Notes: generated from the sequence alone by a model not told the origin. A stretch of DNA of 64,000 nucleotides from Acanthosepion esculentum (GCA_964036315.1 OZ038517.1:50019556-50083555), one strand, 5' to 3'. Counted from the stretch's first letter, positions 41,843 through 55,088 are shown. Numbers and translations are program-made.

Positions 41843-42584
41843 CCGTATTTGACTGCATATAAGAAGCATTTATTTTTACTAAAAATATCTTGAAATTCCC
41901 CTGCGTCTTATATACCATATACAGGTTTAAAATTCGCGATAGTCGGCCGAAATTAGCTACCTGGTAACTTATATTAGCTTAGACAACTTACTTAGAGTAA
42001 CTTTCATATACCTATTGTCATTATTTAAAAGGTTGTTATGCAGATTAAAAGTATAATATTCATTATATTAATTTCATCACGTTTAATATTAGTTCTTTGT
42101 TTCACTAAAATGATATGCAATAAATTCATATTATTTATATGTAAAATATATTTGTTTCATTAATATTTTTCTTGCGATAACTTCCGGTTGCATTGGTATA
42201 AATACAATCATAATTTTATATCCTAATTATTCCAAAAAGCGTTTACAAGACGCAGGTTGTACAGACCATATAAAGGAAAATTTTTGACTGAATTTTAATG
42301 GTAACTGTACCGTTTTGCTCAGTTGTAATAATTGCTTGATTTTTATTTTGTTTTCTTACCTTTGCATATAATAAAGTTTTTATAGGCTCGTCTTCTGTTT
42401 TTCCTATTATTTTCCGTTTATTCTCCTAATCATACCTTGTTTAACCAAAATAATACCTCATAAATATAGCCTAGGCTGTACCAATTACTAATAATTTTAC
42501 TAATTATTAATTTTTCTTGATTTTCCCTGCTGAAATTGGGGTGCGTCTTATACACCTGTGCGTCTTATATGCCGTCAAACACGG
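41843..42584. mobile_element. Non-autonomous DNA transposon with TIRs, ~742 bp
   Basis: Left 'CCGTATTTGACTGCATATAA' and right 'TTATATGCCGTCAAACACGG' are imperfect inverted repeats (about 25 bp), extended by 'GAAGCA'/'TGCGTC'. TA on both sides (41841-41842, 42585-42586) fits a Tc1/mariner-type target duplication. The interior is AT-rich with no transposase. A second internal copy of the right-end motif ('GGGTGCGTCTTATACAC') lies at 42538. Confidence 0.7.
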
Positions 42585-42599
42585 TAATTGTTTCTTGGG

Positions 42600-43180
42600 T
42601 TTCTGTGAACAAATTCCAACTAATCGTATCCGGAAAATTCGCCGTAAACATTTTTGCCGTATGAAAACTCAAAGTATAGGATTTTTGCCGTAAGACAATA
42701 TCGCTGCCAATTTTGGTACCGTTATCATTATCTCTTTTGGAGTAATGTTCACTTTAAAATGCGAAATACCTTGTTATCAAGTATATATGGACCTCTTTTT
42801 ACAGTGTCAAACATCAGAGAAGAAAGTAAAGAGTAAACATTCATTTAAAAAATAAAAGACAAAAAATATATCGAATTAACAAAGAAATAATTTAAAAAGT
42901 GCGCAAATTCTAAACAATGCTTCGTAAATAGTGTGTTTTTTTTTTTGCATTAGACTGGATTTTGATCCTATAACTTCGCTTATTAAAATGTTTAAATCGA
43001 AGTAACAATAGTGCGAGCCAGATATACTTGATAACAAGGTACTTCGCATATTAAAAAATGCGGCGAAATTTGTCTTACGGCAAAATCCTGTACGGTAAAG
43101 TTTTCTACGGCGAAAATTCCTGAGACGAGTTTGCCTACGGCAAAAGTGTTTACGGCGAATGTTTCTAGAATCCCACCCAA
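42600..43180. mobile_element. Inverted-repeat element with repeated GCCGTA motifs
   Basis: Arms 42630-42790 and 43015-43175 are diverged reverse complements. Examples are 'ACCTTGTTATCAAGTATAT'/'ATATACTTGATAACAAGGT' and 'ATTCGCCGTAAACA'/'TGTTTACGGCGAAT'. Within each arm 'TTTTGCCGTA' or 'TTCGCCGTA' repeats every 20-35 bp. No coding sequence. It is probably a MITE or fold-back DNA element; the superfamily is not recognised. Confidence 0.7.
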
Positions 43181-43434
43181 TATACGTCCACTAATCTACC
43201 AACAAATTTCTTTAAATACATCTCTTCAAAATGTGTAATTTCGCATCTTCTTTATTTAACAGTTGACAGACAATATGGCAACGAAATTCAAAGGTCCATG
43301 AATAGAGCGAAAAGTACGTTTTAAAATCTAAACAAAGAATAACGAAACAGGAAAGTTTCGTAAGAAATAAAAGGAAAAATACTGCTGACCTGCTATGTAA
43401 TATCAAACGTCCTACGCGACATTGAATTCAAGAC

Positions 43435-43600
43435 AATTTCCTCACAGGTGAAGAGAAGACTTGTGATTCTACAGAAGGAGGATAAGAATACCATGGACTG
43501 AACATGTGAGCAATAAGGAAGTTTTAAGGAAAAAGATACTTAAGTGTGCTGACCTCCGTTGAACCACAACGTCCTTTACAAATGAAAAATAAATGCGGGA
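43435..43600 (+). pseudogene. LINE RT C-terminal fragment
   Basis: One frame reads TISSQVKRRLVI and, after a shift, FYRRRIRIPWTEHVSNKEVL. This is the post-palm region of the family at 9.9-10.5 kb and 52.3-52.85 kb, here bridging the part those copies have lost. Confidence 0.6.
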
Positions 43601-44569
43601 CACTTTTGAACGAAAAGTTCATGATAGGAATAGATAATTCTTCTGAAAAATATTAGATAGTCATGAAAAACAATGAATGGCCGAGTTTATGGATTCATAT
43701 GAATGAACAATACCGTCAAATATTCTAGAATATTTTGCATTAACTTAATATGATAGAATATGAGATTTATCTGACAAGTGGCGTTAATGCTATAGAAATC
43801 AAGGGGAAATATTTTGATGACTGAATAATGATACTATGAATTTATATGAATAAAAAATATTGTCACCAAAATGGTGGAAGCTGTTGCATCAATCCCATAA
43901 TAAAGAGTGCTTGTTCGTGTTTCCCAGTTAATGGTTGCGCCCTGTGCACATTTTTCGCCAACTCTGAGAGTTGTGTCGAGCTTCTGGGGCTGGTTATTCG
44001 GTCCTAGTGGTTTGTTTTGGTTATATCTGGGCGCCAATACGTATGCGGGTAAATGTGTTAAGAAAAGAGAGGGAGAGAGAAAAAAAAGAAAGAAAGAAAG
44101 AAAAAAATCATTACAAACCGCGCCATCTCAGTGCAGACGTTTTATGCTAGCACATTGCGCATGCGTGAATCTCTCTCAGCTTTTCGAGCGCTCACAGCGG
44201 TTTCACATAAATGCAGGCGGGCTTACGACTACCGCGGCTAAAATATTTATACTTGCTTCATTTTAAAATGCATGAACAACAAGTGATGGACGGTCCTCTT
44301 GTCTCTACCCACACAACGACACCACGGGTGTGCGTGAAGCGTGCGAAACTTACTAAGTATTCATAAAATTAGAAAAGTCCCTATCGTGATCGGGTGGTCT
44401 ATATATAAAGATAATACATCTAGGCCACTTCGTTACTTGTTAATGTGAGCGGATTTTGAGAATAGCTATCGTTTAACATCATTAGTCCCGCGAGAGCATA
44501 AATTCCTGATAGCGTTTCGACAAACAGAACCACCATAAGTGTCAAACATAATTTTATAGATTCATTCTG
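43601..44569. other. No gene seen
   Basis: Unique sequence with (GAAA)n at 44060-44110. No family signature was found. Confidence 0.5.
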
Positions 44570-45110
44570 TGGCTTATCTCTCTACTCTTAAACGATTCAT
44601 ATCTATCACGATCTCTTTATACTGATCTATCTAAGTCTCTTTATGTATATTTGTCTCTGTCATTTCTTTCATATCTATGCAATTCTCTTTATACCAATGT
44701 ATCTCACGTTCTTTATATCTATCTATCGCATTCCCTTTATATATACCTAATTCTCATTATATCAATGTGTCTCACTATCGTTATATCAATCTTATTGTCT
44801 TTATATCTATGTATAGCATTCTCGTTATATCTCATTCTCCTTATTTCTATTACACTGTCTTTATATCTATGTATCTCATTCTCCTTATATCTATCTCATT
44901 CTCTTTTCATCTCTCATTCTCTTTATATCGATGTATCTCGCTCTCTTTATATATATCTATCTATATCATTCTCTTTATATCTGTGTCTCACTATCGTTAT
45001 ATCTATCTATCTCACTCTCTTTATATCTATGTGTCTCACTATCGTTATATCTATCTCATTCTCTTTATATCTATGTGTCTCACTAACGTTATATCTATCG
45101 AATTCTCTTA
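44570..45110. repeat. Irregular TCTC/TATC-rich minisatellite
   Basis: Loose repeats of 'ATTCTCTTTATATCTATGTA' with variable spacing. Units become regular toward 45100, so this looks like the decayed edge of the next array. Confidence 0.85.
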
Positions 45111-48100
45111 ATATTTATCTAATTCTCTTTATCTATGTGTCTCACTATCGTTCTATCTATATCTATCTATCTCATTCTCTTAATATTTATCTAATTCTCT
45201 TTATATCTATGTGTCTCTATGTACGTTCTATCTATACCTATCTATCTCATTGTCTTAATATTTATCTAATTCTCTTTTTATCTATGTGTCTCACTATCGT
45301 TCTATCTATATCTATCTCATTCTCTTAATATTTATCTAATTCTCTTTTTATCTATGTGTCTCTATGTACGTTCTATCTATACCTATCTATCTCATTCCCT
45401 TAATATTTATCTAATTCTCTTTTTATCTATGTGTCTCACTATCGTTCTTTCTATATCTATCTCATTCTCTTAATATTTATCTAATTCTCTTTTTATCTAT
45501 GTGTCTCACTCTCGTTCTATCTATATCCATCTCATTCTCTTAATATTTATCTAATTCTCTTTTTATCTATGTGTCTCACTATCGTTCTATCTATATCTAT
45601 CCATCTCATTCTCTTAATATTTATCTAATTCTCTTTTTATCTATGTGTCTCACTATCGTTCTATCTATATCTCTCATTCTCTTAATATTTATCTAATTCT
45701 CTTTTTATCTATGTGTCTCACTATCGTTCTATCTATATCTATCTATCTCATTCTCTTAATATTTATCTAATTCTATTTTTATCTATGTGTCTCACTATCG
45801 TTCTATCTATATCTATCCATCTCATTCTCTTAATATTTATCTAATTCTCTTTTTATCTATGTGTCTCACTATCGTTCTATCTATATCTATCCATCTCATT
45901 CTCTTAATATTTATCTAATTCTCTTTTTATCTATGTGTCTCACTATCGTTCTATCTATATCTATCCATCTCATTCTCTTAATATTTATCTAATTCTCTTT
46001 TTATCTATGTGTCTCACTATCGTTCTATCTATATCTATCCATCTCATTCTCTTAATATTTATCTAATTCTCTTTTTATCTATGTGTCTCACTATCGTTCT
46101 ATCTATATCCATCTCATTCTCTTAATATTTATCTAATTCTCTTTTTATCTATGTGTCTCACTATCGTTCTATCTATATCTATCCATCTCATTCTCTTAAT
46201 ATTTATCTAATTCTATTTTTATCTATGTGTCTCACTATCGTTCTATCTATATCTATCCATCTCATTCTCTTAATATTTATCTACTTCTCTTTTTATCTGT
46301 GTCTCACTATCGTTCTATCTATATCTATCCATCTCATTCTCTTAATATTTATCTAATTCTCTTTTTATCTATGTGTCTCACTATCGTTCTATCTATATCT
46401 ATCCATCTCATTCTCTTAATATTTATCTAATTCTCTTTTTATCTATGTGTCTCACTATCGTTCTATCTATATCTATCCATCTCATTCTCTTAATATTTAT
46501 CTAATTCTCTTTTTATCTATGTGTCTCACTATCGTTCTATCTATATCTATCCATCTCATTCTCTTAATATTTATCTAATTCTCTTTTTATCTATGTGTCT
46601 CACTATCGTTCTATCTATATCCATCTCATTCTCTTAATATTTATCTAATTCTCTTTTTATCTATGTGTCTCACTATCGTTCTATCTATATCTATCCATCT
46701 CATTCTCTTAATATTTATCTAATTCTATTTTTATCTATGTGTCTCACTATCGTTCTATCTATATCTATCCATCTCATTCTCTTAATATTTATCTAATTCT
46801 CTTTTTATATGTCTCACTATCGTTCTATCTATATCTATCCATCTCATTCTCTTAATATTTATCTAATTCTATTTTTATCTATGTGTCTCACTATCGTTCT
46901 ATCTAAATCTATCCATCTCATTCTCTTAATATTTATCTAATTCTATTTTTATCTATGTGTCTCACTATCGTTCTATCTATATCTATCCATCTCATTCTCT
47001 TAATATTTATCTAATTCTCTTTTTATCTATGTGTCTCACTATCGTTCTATCTATATCCATCTCATTCTCTTAATATTTATCTAATTCTCTTTTTATCTAT
47101 GTGTCTCACTATCGTTCTATCTATATCTATCCATCTCATTCTCTTAATATTTATCTAATTCTATTTTTATCTATGTGTCTCACTATCGTTCTATCTATAT
47201 CTATCTATCTCATTCTCTTAATATTTATCTAATTCTCTTTTTATCTATGTGTCTCACTATCGTTCTATCTATATCTATCTCATTCTCTTAATATTTATCT
47301 AATTCTCTTTTTATCTATGTGTCTCACTATCGTTCTATCTATATCTATCCATCTCATTCTCTTAATATTTATCTAATTCTCTTTTTATCTATGTGTCTCA
47401 CTATCGTTCTATCTATATCCATCTCATTCTCTTAATATTTATCTAAGTCTCTTTTTATCTATGTGTCTCACTATCGTTCTATCTATATCCATCTCATTCT
47501 CTTAATATTTATCTAATTCTCTTTTTATCTATGTGTCTCACTATCGTTCTATCTATATCCATCTCATTCTCTTAATATTTATCTAATTCTCTTTTTATCT
47601 ATGTGTCTCACTATCGTTCTATCTATATCCATCTCATTCTCTTAATATTTATCTAATTCTCTTTTTATCTATGTGTCTCACTATCGTTCTATCTATATCC
47701 ATCTCATTCTCTTAATATTTATCTAATTCTCTTTTTATCTATGTGTCTCACTATCGTTCTATCTATATCCATCTCATTCTCTTAATATTTATCTAATTCT
47801 CTTTTTATCTATGTGTCTCACTATCGTTCTATCTATATCCATCTCATTCTCTTAATATTTATCTAATTCTCTTTTTATCTATGTGTCTCACTATCGTTCT
47901 ATCTATATCCATCTCATTCTCTTAATATTTATCTAATTCTCTTTTTATCTATGTGTCTCACTATCGTTCTATCTATATCCATCTCATTCTCTTAATATTT
48001 ATCTAATTCTCTTTTTATCTATGTGTCTCACTATCGTTCTATCTATATCCATCTCATTCTCTTAATATTTATCTAATTCTCTTTTTATCTATGTGTCTCA

Positions 48101-49740
48101 CTATCGTTCTATCTATATCCATCTCATTCTCTTAATATTTATCTAATTCTATTTTTATCTATGTGTCTCACTATCATTCTATCTATATCTATCCATCTCA
48201 TTCTCTTAATATTTATCTAATTCTCTTTTTATCTGTGTCTCACTATCGTTCTATCTATATCTATCCATCTCATTCTCTTAATATTTATCTAATTCTATTT
48301 TTATCTATGTGTCTCACTATCGTTCTATCTATATCAATCCATCTCATTCTCTTAATATTTATCTAATTCTCTTTTTATCTATGTGTCTCACTATCGTTCT
48401 ATCTATATCTATCCATCTCATTCTCTTAATATTTATCTAATTCTCTTTTTATCTATGTGTCTCACTATCGTTCTATCTATATCTATCCATCTCATTCTCT
48501 TAATATTTATCTAATTCTCTTTTTATCTATGTGTCTCACTATCGTTCTATCTATATCCATCTCATTCTCTTAATATTTATCTAATTCTCTTTTTATCTAT
48601 GTGTCTCACTATCGTTCTATCTATATCCATCTCATTCTCTTAATATTTATCTAATTCTCTTTTTATCTATGTGTCTCACTATCGTTCTATCTATATCTAT
48701 CCATCTCATTCTCTTAATATTTATCTAATTCTCTTTTTATCTATGTGTCTCACTATCGTTCTATCTATATCCATCTCATTCTCTTAATATTTATCTAATT
48801 CTCTTTTTATCTATGTGTCTCACTATCGTTCTATCTATATCTATCCATCTCATTCTCTTAATATTTATCTAATTCTCTTTTTATCTATGTGTCTCACTAT
48901 CGTTCTATCTATATCCATCTCATTCTCTTAATATTTATCTAATTCTCTTTTTATCTATGTGTCTCACTATCGTTCTATCTATATCTATCCATCTCATTCT
49001 CTTAATATTTATCTAATTCTCTTTTTATCTATGTGTCTCACTATCGTTCTATCTATATCCATCTCATTCTCTTAATATTTATCTAATTCTCTTTTTATCT
49101 ATGTGTCTCACTATCGTTCTATCTATATCCATCTCATTCTCTTAATATTTATCTAATTCTCTTTTTATCTATGTGTCTCACTATCGTTCTATCTATATCC
49201 ATCTCATTCTCTTAATATTTATCTAATTCTCTTTTTATCTATGTGTCTCACTATCGTTCTATCTATATCTATCCATCTCATTCTCTTAATATTTATCTAA
49301 TTCTCTTTTTATCTATGTGTCTCACTATCGTTCTATCTATATCTATCTCATTCTCTTAATATTTATCTAATTCTCTTTTTATCTATGTGTCTCACTATCG
49401 TTCTATCTATATCTATCCATCTCATTCTCTTAGTATTTATCTAATTCTCTTTTTATCTATGTGTCTCACTATCGTTCTATCTATATCCATCTCATTCTCT
49501 TAATATTTATCTAATTCTCTTTTTATCTATGTGTCTCACTATCGTTCTATCTATATCCATCTCATTCTCTTAATATTTATCTAATTCTCTTTTTATCTAT
49601 GTGTCTCACTATCGTTCTATCTATATCTATCCATCTCATTCTCTTAATATTTATCCAATTCTCTTTTTATCTATGTGTCTCACTATCGTTCTATCTATAT
49701 CCATCTCATTCTCTTAATATTTATCTAATTCTCTTTTTAT
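45110..49740. repeat. Minisatellite with 70-bp and 74-bp units, ~65 copies
   Basis: The unit contains 'TCTCATTCTCTTAATATTTA', 'TCTAATTCTCTTTTTATC', 'TATGTGTCTCACTATCG' and 'TTCTATCTATATC'. It exists as a 70-bp form (…ATATCCATCTC) and a 74-bp form with one extra TATC (…ATATCTATCCATCTC). A run of about a dozen consecutive 70-bp units fills 47400-48130, whereas the two forms are mixed on both sides. Occasional variants carry 'CTATTTTTATC', lose a TAT ('ATCTGTGTCTC') or lose 8 bp near 46805. There are very few substitutions, so the array is recently homogenised. No open frame is credible. Confidence 0.97.
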
Positions 49741-49921
49741 GAATCTCATTCTCTTTATGTCTATTTATCTATCTCATTCGCTTTATATCTCTCACATTCT
49801 CTTCATATTCGCATTATATCTATCTCGCTCACCTTATCTCTATCTCATTTCTTTTAATTATCTTTATATCTATCTCATTCTTTTTATATCTATCTCACTC
49901 TCATGATATCTATCTCATTTT

Positions 49922-49980
<59 letters not shown>

Positions 49981-51860
49981 TCTTTATAATGATGTATCTC
50001 ATTCTTTTTATATCTCACTCTCTTTATAACTATGTATCTCATTCTCTTTATATATAATTCTATTTATCTCTTTCTCATTCTTTATCTCTCTCTCATTCTC
50101 TTTATATATAATTCTCTTTTTATCTCTCTCATTCTCTTTATATATAATTCTCTTTTTAGCTCTCTCATTCTCTTTATATATAATTCTCTTTTTAGCTCCC
50201 TCATTTTCTTTATATATAATACTCTTTTTAGCTCTCTCATTCTCCTTATATATAATTCTCTTTATATCTCTCTCATTCTCCTTATATATAATTCTCTTTA
50301 TATCTCTCTCATTCTCCTTATATATAATTCTCTTTTTATCTCTCTCAATCTCCTTATATATAATTCTCTTTTTATCTCTCTCATTCTCCTTATATATAAT
50401 TCTATTTTTATCTCTCTCATTCTCCTTATATATAATTCTATTTTATCTCTCTCATTCTCTTTATATATAATTCTCTTTTTATCTCTCTCATTCTCTTTAT
50501 ATATAATTCTCTTTTTATCTCTCTCATTCTCTTTATATATAATTCTATTTATATCTCTCTCATTCTCTTTATATATAATTCTCTTTTTATCTCTCTCATT
50601 CTCTTTATATATAATTCTATTTATATCTCTCTCATTCTCTTTATATATAATTCTCTTTTTATCTCTCTCATTCTCCTTATATATAATTCTCTTTATATCT
50701 CTCTCATTCTCCTTATATATAATTCTCTTTATATCTCTCTCATTCTCCTGATATATAATTCTCTTTTTATCTCTCTCAATCTCCTTATATATAATTCTCT
50801 TTTCATCTCTCTCAATCTCCTTATATATAATTCTCTTTTTATCTCTCTCATTCTCCTTATATATAATTCTATTTTTATCTCTCTCATTCTCCTTATATAT
50901 AATTCTATTTTATCTCTCTCATTCTCCTTATATATAATTCTATTTTATCTCTCTCATTCTCTTTATATATAATTCTCTTTTTATATCTCTCATTCTCTTT
51001 ATATATAATTCTCTTTTTATCTCTCTCATTCTCTTTATATATAATTCTCTTTTTATCTCTTTCATTCTCTTTATATATAATTCTATTTATATCTCTCTCA
51101 TTCTCTTTATATATAATTCTATTTATATCTCTCTCATTCTCTTTATATATAATTCTATTTATATCTCTCTCATTCTCTTTATATATAATTCTATTTATAT
51201 CTCTCTCATTCTCTTTATATATAATTCTCTTTTTATCTCTCTCATTCTCTTTATATGTAATTCTCTTTTTATCTCTCTCATTCTCTTTATATATAATTCT
51301 CTTTTTATCTCTCTCATTCTCTTTATATATAATTCTATTTATATCTCTCTCATTCTCCTTATATATAATTCTATTTTTATCTCTCTCATTCTCCTTATAT
51401 ATAATTCTATTTTATCTCTCTCATTCTCTTTATATATAATTCTCTTTTTATCTCTCTCATTCTCTTTATATATAATTCTCTTTTTATCTCTCTCATTCTT
51501 TATATATAATTCTCTTTTTATCTCTCTCATTCTCTTTATATATAATTCTCTTTTTATCTCTCTCATTCTCTTTATATATAATTCTATTTATATCTCTCAT
51601 TCTCCTTATATATAATTCTCTTTATATCTCTCTCATTCTCCTTATCTCTATCTCATTCTCTTTATATTTCTCTCATTCTCTTTATATATAATTCTCTTTA
51701 TATCTCTCTCATTCTTTTCATCTATCTCATTCTCATTATATATAATTCTCTTTTCATCTCACTCTTTTCATCTCACTCTTTTTATATCTATCTCATTCTC
51801 TTCATATCTGTCTATCCTATCCTCTTTATATCTATCCCTGTCTCTTCATATCTATCACAA
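49740..51860. repeat. ~36-bp minisatellite
   Basis: The unit is 'TCTCTCATTCTCTTTATATA' plus 'TAATTCTCTTTTTATC', with common variants CTCC for CTCT and 'CTATTTATATC' for 'CTCTTTTTATC'. A TA run of about 52 bp interrupts at 49926-49977. The edges (49740-50040, 51600-51860) are irregular. The array follows the 70/74-bp one with a short transition and shares the CATTCTCTT core with it. Confidence 0.95.
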
Positions 51861-51914
51861 CCTATTCTAATATATGCATCTCGCTATTTCAGACTGTCAA
51901 TATCCATCTCGTCT

Positions 51915-51959
<45 letters not shown>

Positions 51960-52140
51960 ATGTTTTTCTCTCTATATCTTAATCGATCAATATCACTCTC
52001 CTCTTCATCACTTCTCATTTTCTTTAGTCTCCGCCTGTCCATCCTATAAATCTGCCGATCTAGATGCATGCATCGATTCTCCCATGAGTCATCGCTCTAA
52101 CCCGCCTGATTTTCATCATATCAGATGACACACATACGCA
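51860..52140. repeat. Duplicated flank of the minisatellite, copy 1
   Basis: From 'CAACCTATTCTAATATATGC' through 'CTATTTCAGACTGTCAATAT', a TA run (51918-51957) and 'TTAATCGATCAATATCA', matching 53835-53995. The block is non-coding. Confidence 0.8.
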
Positions 52141-52299
52141 GACCCCACACCACCACCACCAACAACAACTAAATTATAAACTGATCGAACGTAAAACGAC
52201 ACTTGAACCAACGGTGCTACAAATGAAATGTTACTAAGTCAGACATTTGTATAACATATTTGTACATACGGCTTTGCTCTTTGACTTCACGGAAGAGTT
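52141..52299. other. No gene seen
   Basis: Short unique stretch with (CAC)n at 52149-52165. Confidence 0.5.
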
Positions 52300-52850
52300 T
52301 TCTTCTTTTATGTGCAGTGTCCCTTCATGACGTAGACAATCATGGCTCTCCACATCTTCTTGTCCCATGTAGCTCTTAATAAGTTTTTTTTCTTTTGGTT
52401 ATTTCTCTCAAATCCTGTTCTATCATCCATTTGCTCAAGCCCATCAAGTATGTGACGCGCTGCTTGCTTTCTTCTTTCCCTCTGTAAGTCCTGTGAGTAT
52501 CAGAGTTTCCAAGCCCTCTTTCCTCATTACGTGTCCCAGAAATTTCAACTGTCACTTTCTGATGTTACGTATAAGTGTCCTTTTTGTTTCCATTTTCGCC
52601 AAAACCTCGTTGTTGCTGCATCTTTCTGTAGAACCACATTCAAGTCTCTTCTTCATCTGTGAGGAGATTGTCCAGCATTCACTGCCATATAGGAGGACTG
52701 ATATTACATAACAGTTCAGTACTCTTTTCTTTGTTTCCAACAAAGATTTTCTGTCTCATAATATTCTGCTTAATTTTTGGAATGTGTCTTTGGTCGTCCC
52801 AAAATGTCTTCGGATCTCAGTGTCACACATTCTGTCCTCTGTTAGAATTA
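52300..52850 (-). pseudogene. LINE RT C-terminal region, decayed
   Basis: On the minus strand: ETKKRVLNCYVISVLLYGSE, CWTISSQMKKRLE, then after an internal deletion KFLGHVMRKEGLETLILTG, with the end 'AAGGGACACTGCACATAA' paralleling the 10.49-kb stop. The deletion removes the FYRRxxRIPW segment that the 43.4-kb copy keeps. This is the same family as 9868-10700. Confidence 0.75.
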
Positions 52851-52851
52851 G

Positions 52852-53160
52852 TCAGTTATTTGCCATGCGTGATACACGCTTAGGTGATCATGTAACTTTC
52901 GATATATGACTGACGAGGCAGATTTTTTTTCCCGCAGTATATTGCCATTTCTGTCTGCAGTAGACCAGTTGCCATCCAAGGATATAGAACCCGCTCTGTC
53001 CTGCTAGTTACCCATAGCTGGGCGGGGGGAGAAGAAAAGGATTCATACCTTTCCCAAGGGTATTAGCTCGTAATGGATTCGAACTGGAAAGAATTCTAGT
53101 CGAATCCATTACGTGCTAATACTCTCGGGAAAGGCATGAATCCTTTTCTTCTGTTAGAAT
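52852..53160. repeat. SINE family G tail with fold-back end
   Basis: 52855-53030 is the family G tail on the minus strand. 53032-53090 ('GAAGAAAAGGATTCATACC', 'CTTTCCCAAGGGTATTAGC') is followed at once by its reverse complement 53095-53152 ('GCTAATACTCTCGGGAAAGG', 'CATGAATCCTTTTCTTC'). The head-side sequence 'TAATGGATTCGAACTGG' lies at the centre. The arms are about 55 bp. Confidence 0.8.
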
Positions 53161-53264
53161 ACTAAACTGATATATATATATATAATATTAGTCCCTCTAT
53201 ATACCGGTGAATCTCCTTGTATAGGACGAACATCAAAATAGAAGACATCAAAATTAAACAAGTG

Positions 53265-53834
53265 CAAGGATTTATATCTATCCCATTCTCTTCATATCTA
53301 TCTCACTCTTCTTATCTCCATATATCTCATTCTCTTTATAACTCACTCTCCTTATATCTATCTCATTCTCTTCATATCTATCTCACTCTTCTTATCTCTC
53401 TATATATCTCATTCTCTTTATAATTCACTCTCCTTATATCTATCTTACTCTCTTTATCTTTATCTCACTCTCCTTACATCTATCTCATTCTCTTTATATC
53501 TTCCTTACTCTCCTTATCTCTATATATCTCATTCTCTTTATAACTCACTCTCCTTATATCTATCTCACTCTCTTTATATATAATTCTCTTTTTATCTTTA
53601 TCTCACTCTCCTTACATCTATCTCATTCTCTTTATATCTTCCTTACTCTCCTTATCTCTATATATCTCATTCTCTTTATAACTCACTCTCCTTATATCTA
53701 TCTCACTCTCTTTATATATAATTCTCTTTTTATCTCTCTCATTCTTTTCATATATCTCTCTCTCATTCTCTTTATATATAATTCTCTTTTAATCTCTCTC
53801 ATTCTTTTCATACCTATCCCATCCTCTTCATATC
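53265..53834. repeat. TCTC/TATC minisatellite related to 49.7-51.9 kb
   Basis: Longer, less regular units ('TCACTCTCCTTATATCTATC', 'TCATTCTCTTTATAACTC'). A block of about 120 bp starting with 'TTACATCTATCTCATTCTC' occurs twice (53473 and 53612). Confidence 0.9.
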
Positions 53835-53896
53835 TATCACAACCTATTCTAATATATGTATCTCGCTATTTCAGACTGTCAATATCCATCTCGTCT

Positions 53897-53943
<47 letters not shown>

Positions 53944-53995
53944 TTTCTCTCTCTCTTAATCGATCAATATCAGTCTCTGCTTCATCATTTTTTTT
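53835..53995. repeat. Duplicated flank of the minisatellite, copy 2
   Basis: Matches 51860-52010 with a few substitutions. The TA run is 53899-53941. In both places it follows a TCTC minisatellite directly. Confidence 0.8.
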
Positions 53996-54174
53996 ACATT
54001 TCTTACATTCAATAGGTTATGATTAAAGGCATTTAAACATCATGGTCTTGATCACGAGTCCTGTAACTCATTAGGGTCGTAGGGCCACCACACGTCCTGC
54101 AGTTGCAGTAGAAGTGGTGTGTCTAGGGCAAGATAGCCTAACGGAGCCCAACCCTCTCCAGGCTGTTTTGAATT

Positions 54175-54370
54175 CAAGAGTTTTCCTTCTCCTACACCGG
54201 TTGACACACAAGGCTATAGAACCCAGCCTGTCCTGCTATTTGCCCATAGCTGGGTGGAGAAGATGATCTTTCTCAAGGCTAACAGCACATAGGTGAATGT
54301 AATGGATCCGAGTTAAATTCGAACTTGGCTCTCCGATTCCTCAATCCGAGCCGTTATCCACAGTGCCTTC
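54175..54370 (-). repeat. SINE family G, minus-strand copy
   Basis: tRNA-like head at 54290-54370 ('GAGCCAAGTTCGAATTTAAC' B box) followed on the same strand by 'CTTGAGAAAGATCATCTTC', 'AGCTATGGGCAAATAGCAGG' and 'GGTTCTATAGCCTTG'. This gives the normal head-to-tail order of the family. Confidence 0.65.
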
Positions 54371-55088
54371 AGATTCGTTATCGTTTCGTTGTTGGAAATG
54401 ATCTTTTTGAAAGTTTTCTATCCTTTATTTATAAACCCAATTAATTGATATCTATTCACGCAATCTGCTTTTCCAGCATTTGCGATGTTGCATGATATGG
54501 ACTGATGTGTGTTAAATATCATAATTGAACAGCTGAACAATTTCTTTGGTACTATTATAGAATATTATATATATATGGAGAAAACAACTGAAAAGTTGCA
54601 AATTAAAAAAAAATTGAATGTTTTTTTTGTGAAAGTATTTATTTATATTTTTATATATATATATAGATATTTGATATTTCAGATCTACCCCGATCTTTTA
54701 TCAGAAATAACTGTATTCAGAAGTTTGTTTACAAGTAGCGTCCGCCGCGAGACGCGGACGTCACGTGATGTGGAATGCAACTGTGTTTGAATATTTCTAA
54801 CGTAAATCTAACGATAATAATATTTTAGATGTTGTTTAAAAAGGTTTTTTTTAACTATATCTAAAAAAAAATTTTTTTTAACTATTGAAATATTTATACA
54901 GATTTAAAATTCTCAAGTCTTTGTTTAACCCTAGTTTATATGTGTTTAATTTTAAAATCCAGTATTTTTCTTTTTTTCTGCGTGTGTATGTGGAACTGAA
55001 ATCGGAATCTATCAATAAACATTTACGGTTGTCTAATGAGTGTCTTGATTGATTAAAATGTTCAGCTAAATAAGGATTGTTTTGTTCT
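54371..55088. other. No gene; one GC-rich hairpin
   Basis: AT-rich. At 54739-54760 CGTCCGC and GCGGACG pair around an 8-nt loop, within otherwise AT-rich DNA, followed by 'TCACGTGA'. This resembles a PLE-type terminus ('GTAGCGTCCGCCGCG') but lacks a ribozyme core. A TA run lies at 55089-55113. Confidence 0.4.

Noticed and set aside
45110..49740. Possible CRISPR-like array because of regular 70/74-bp spacing
   Set aside because: There are no unique spacers: the whole unit repeats. The surrounding DNA is animal-type repeat sequence without cas genes.
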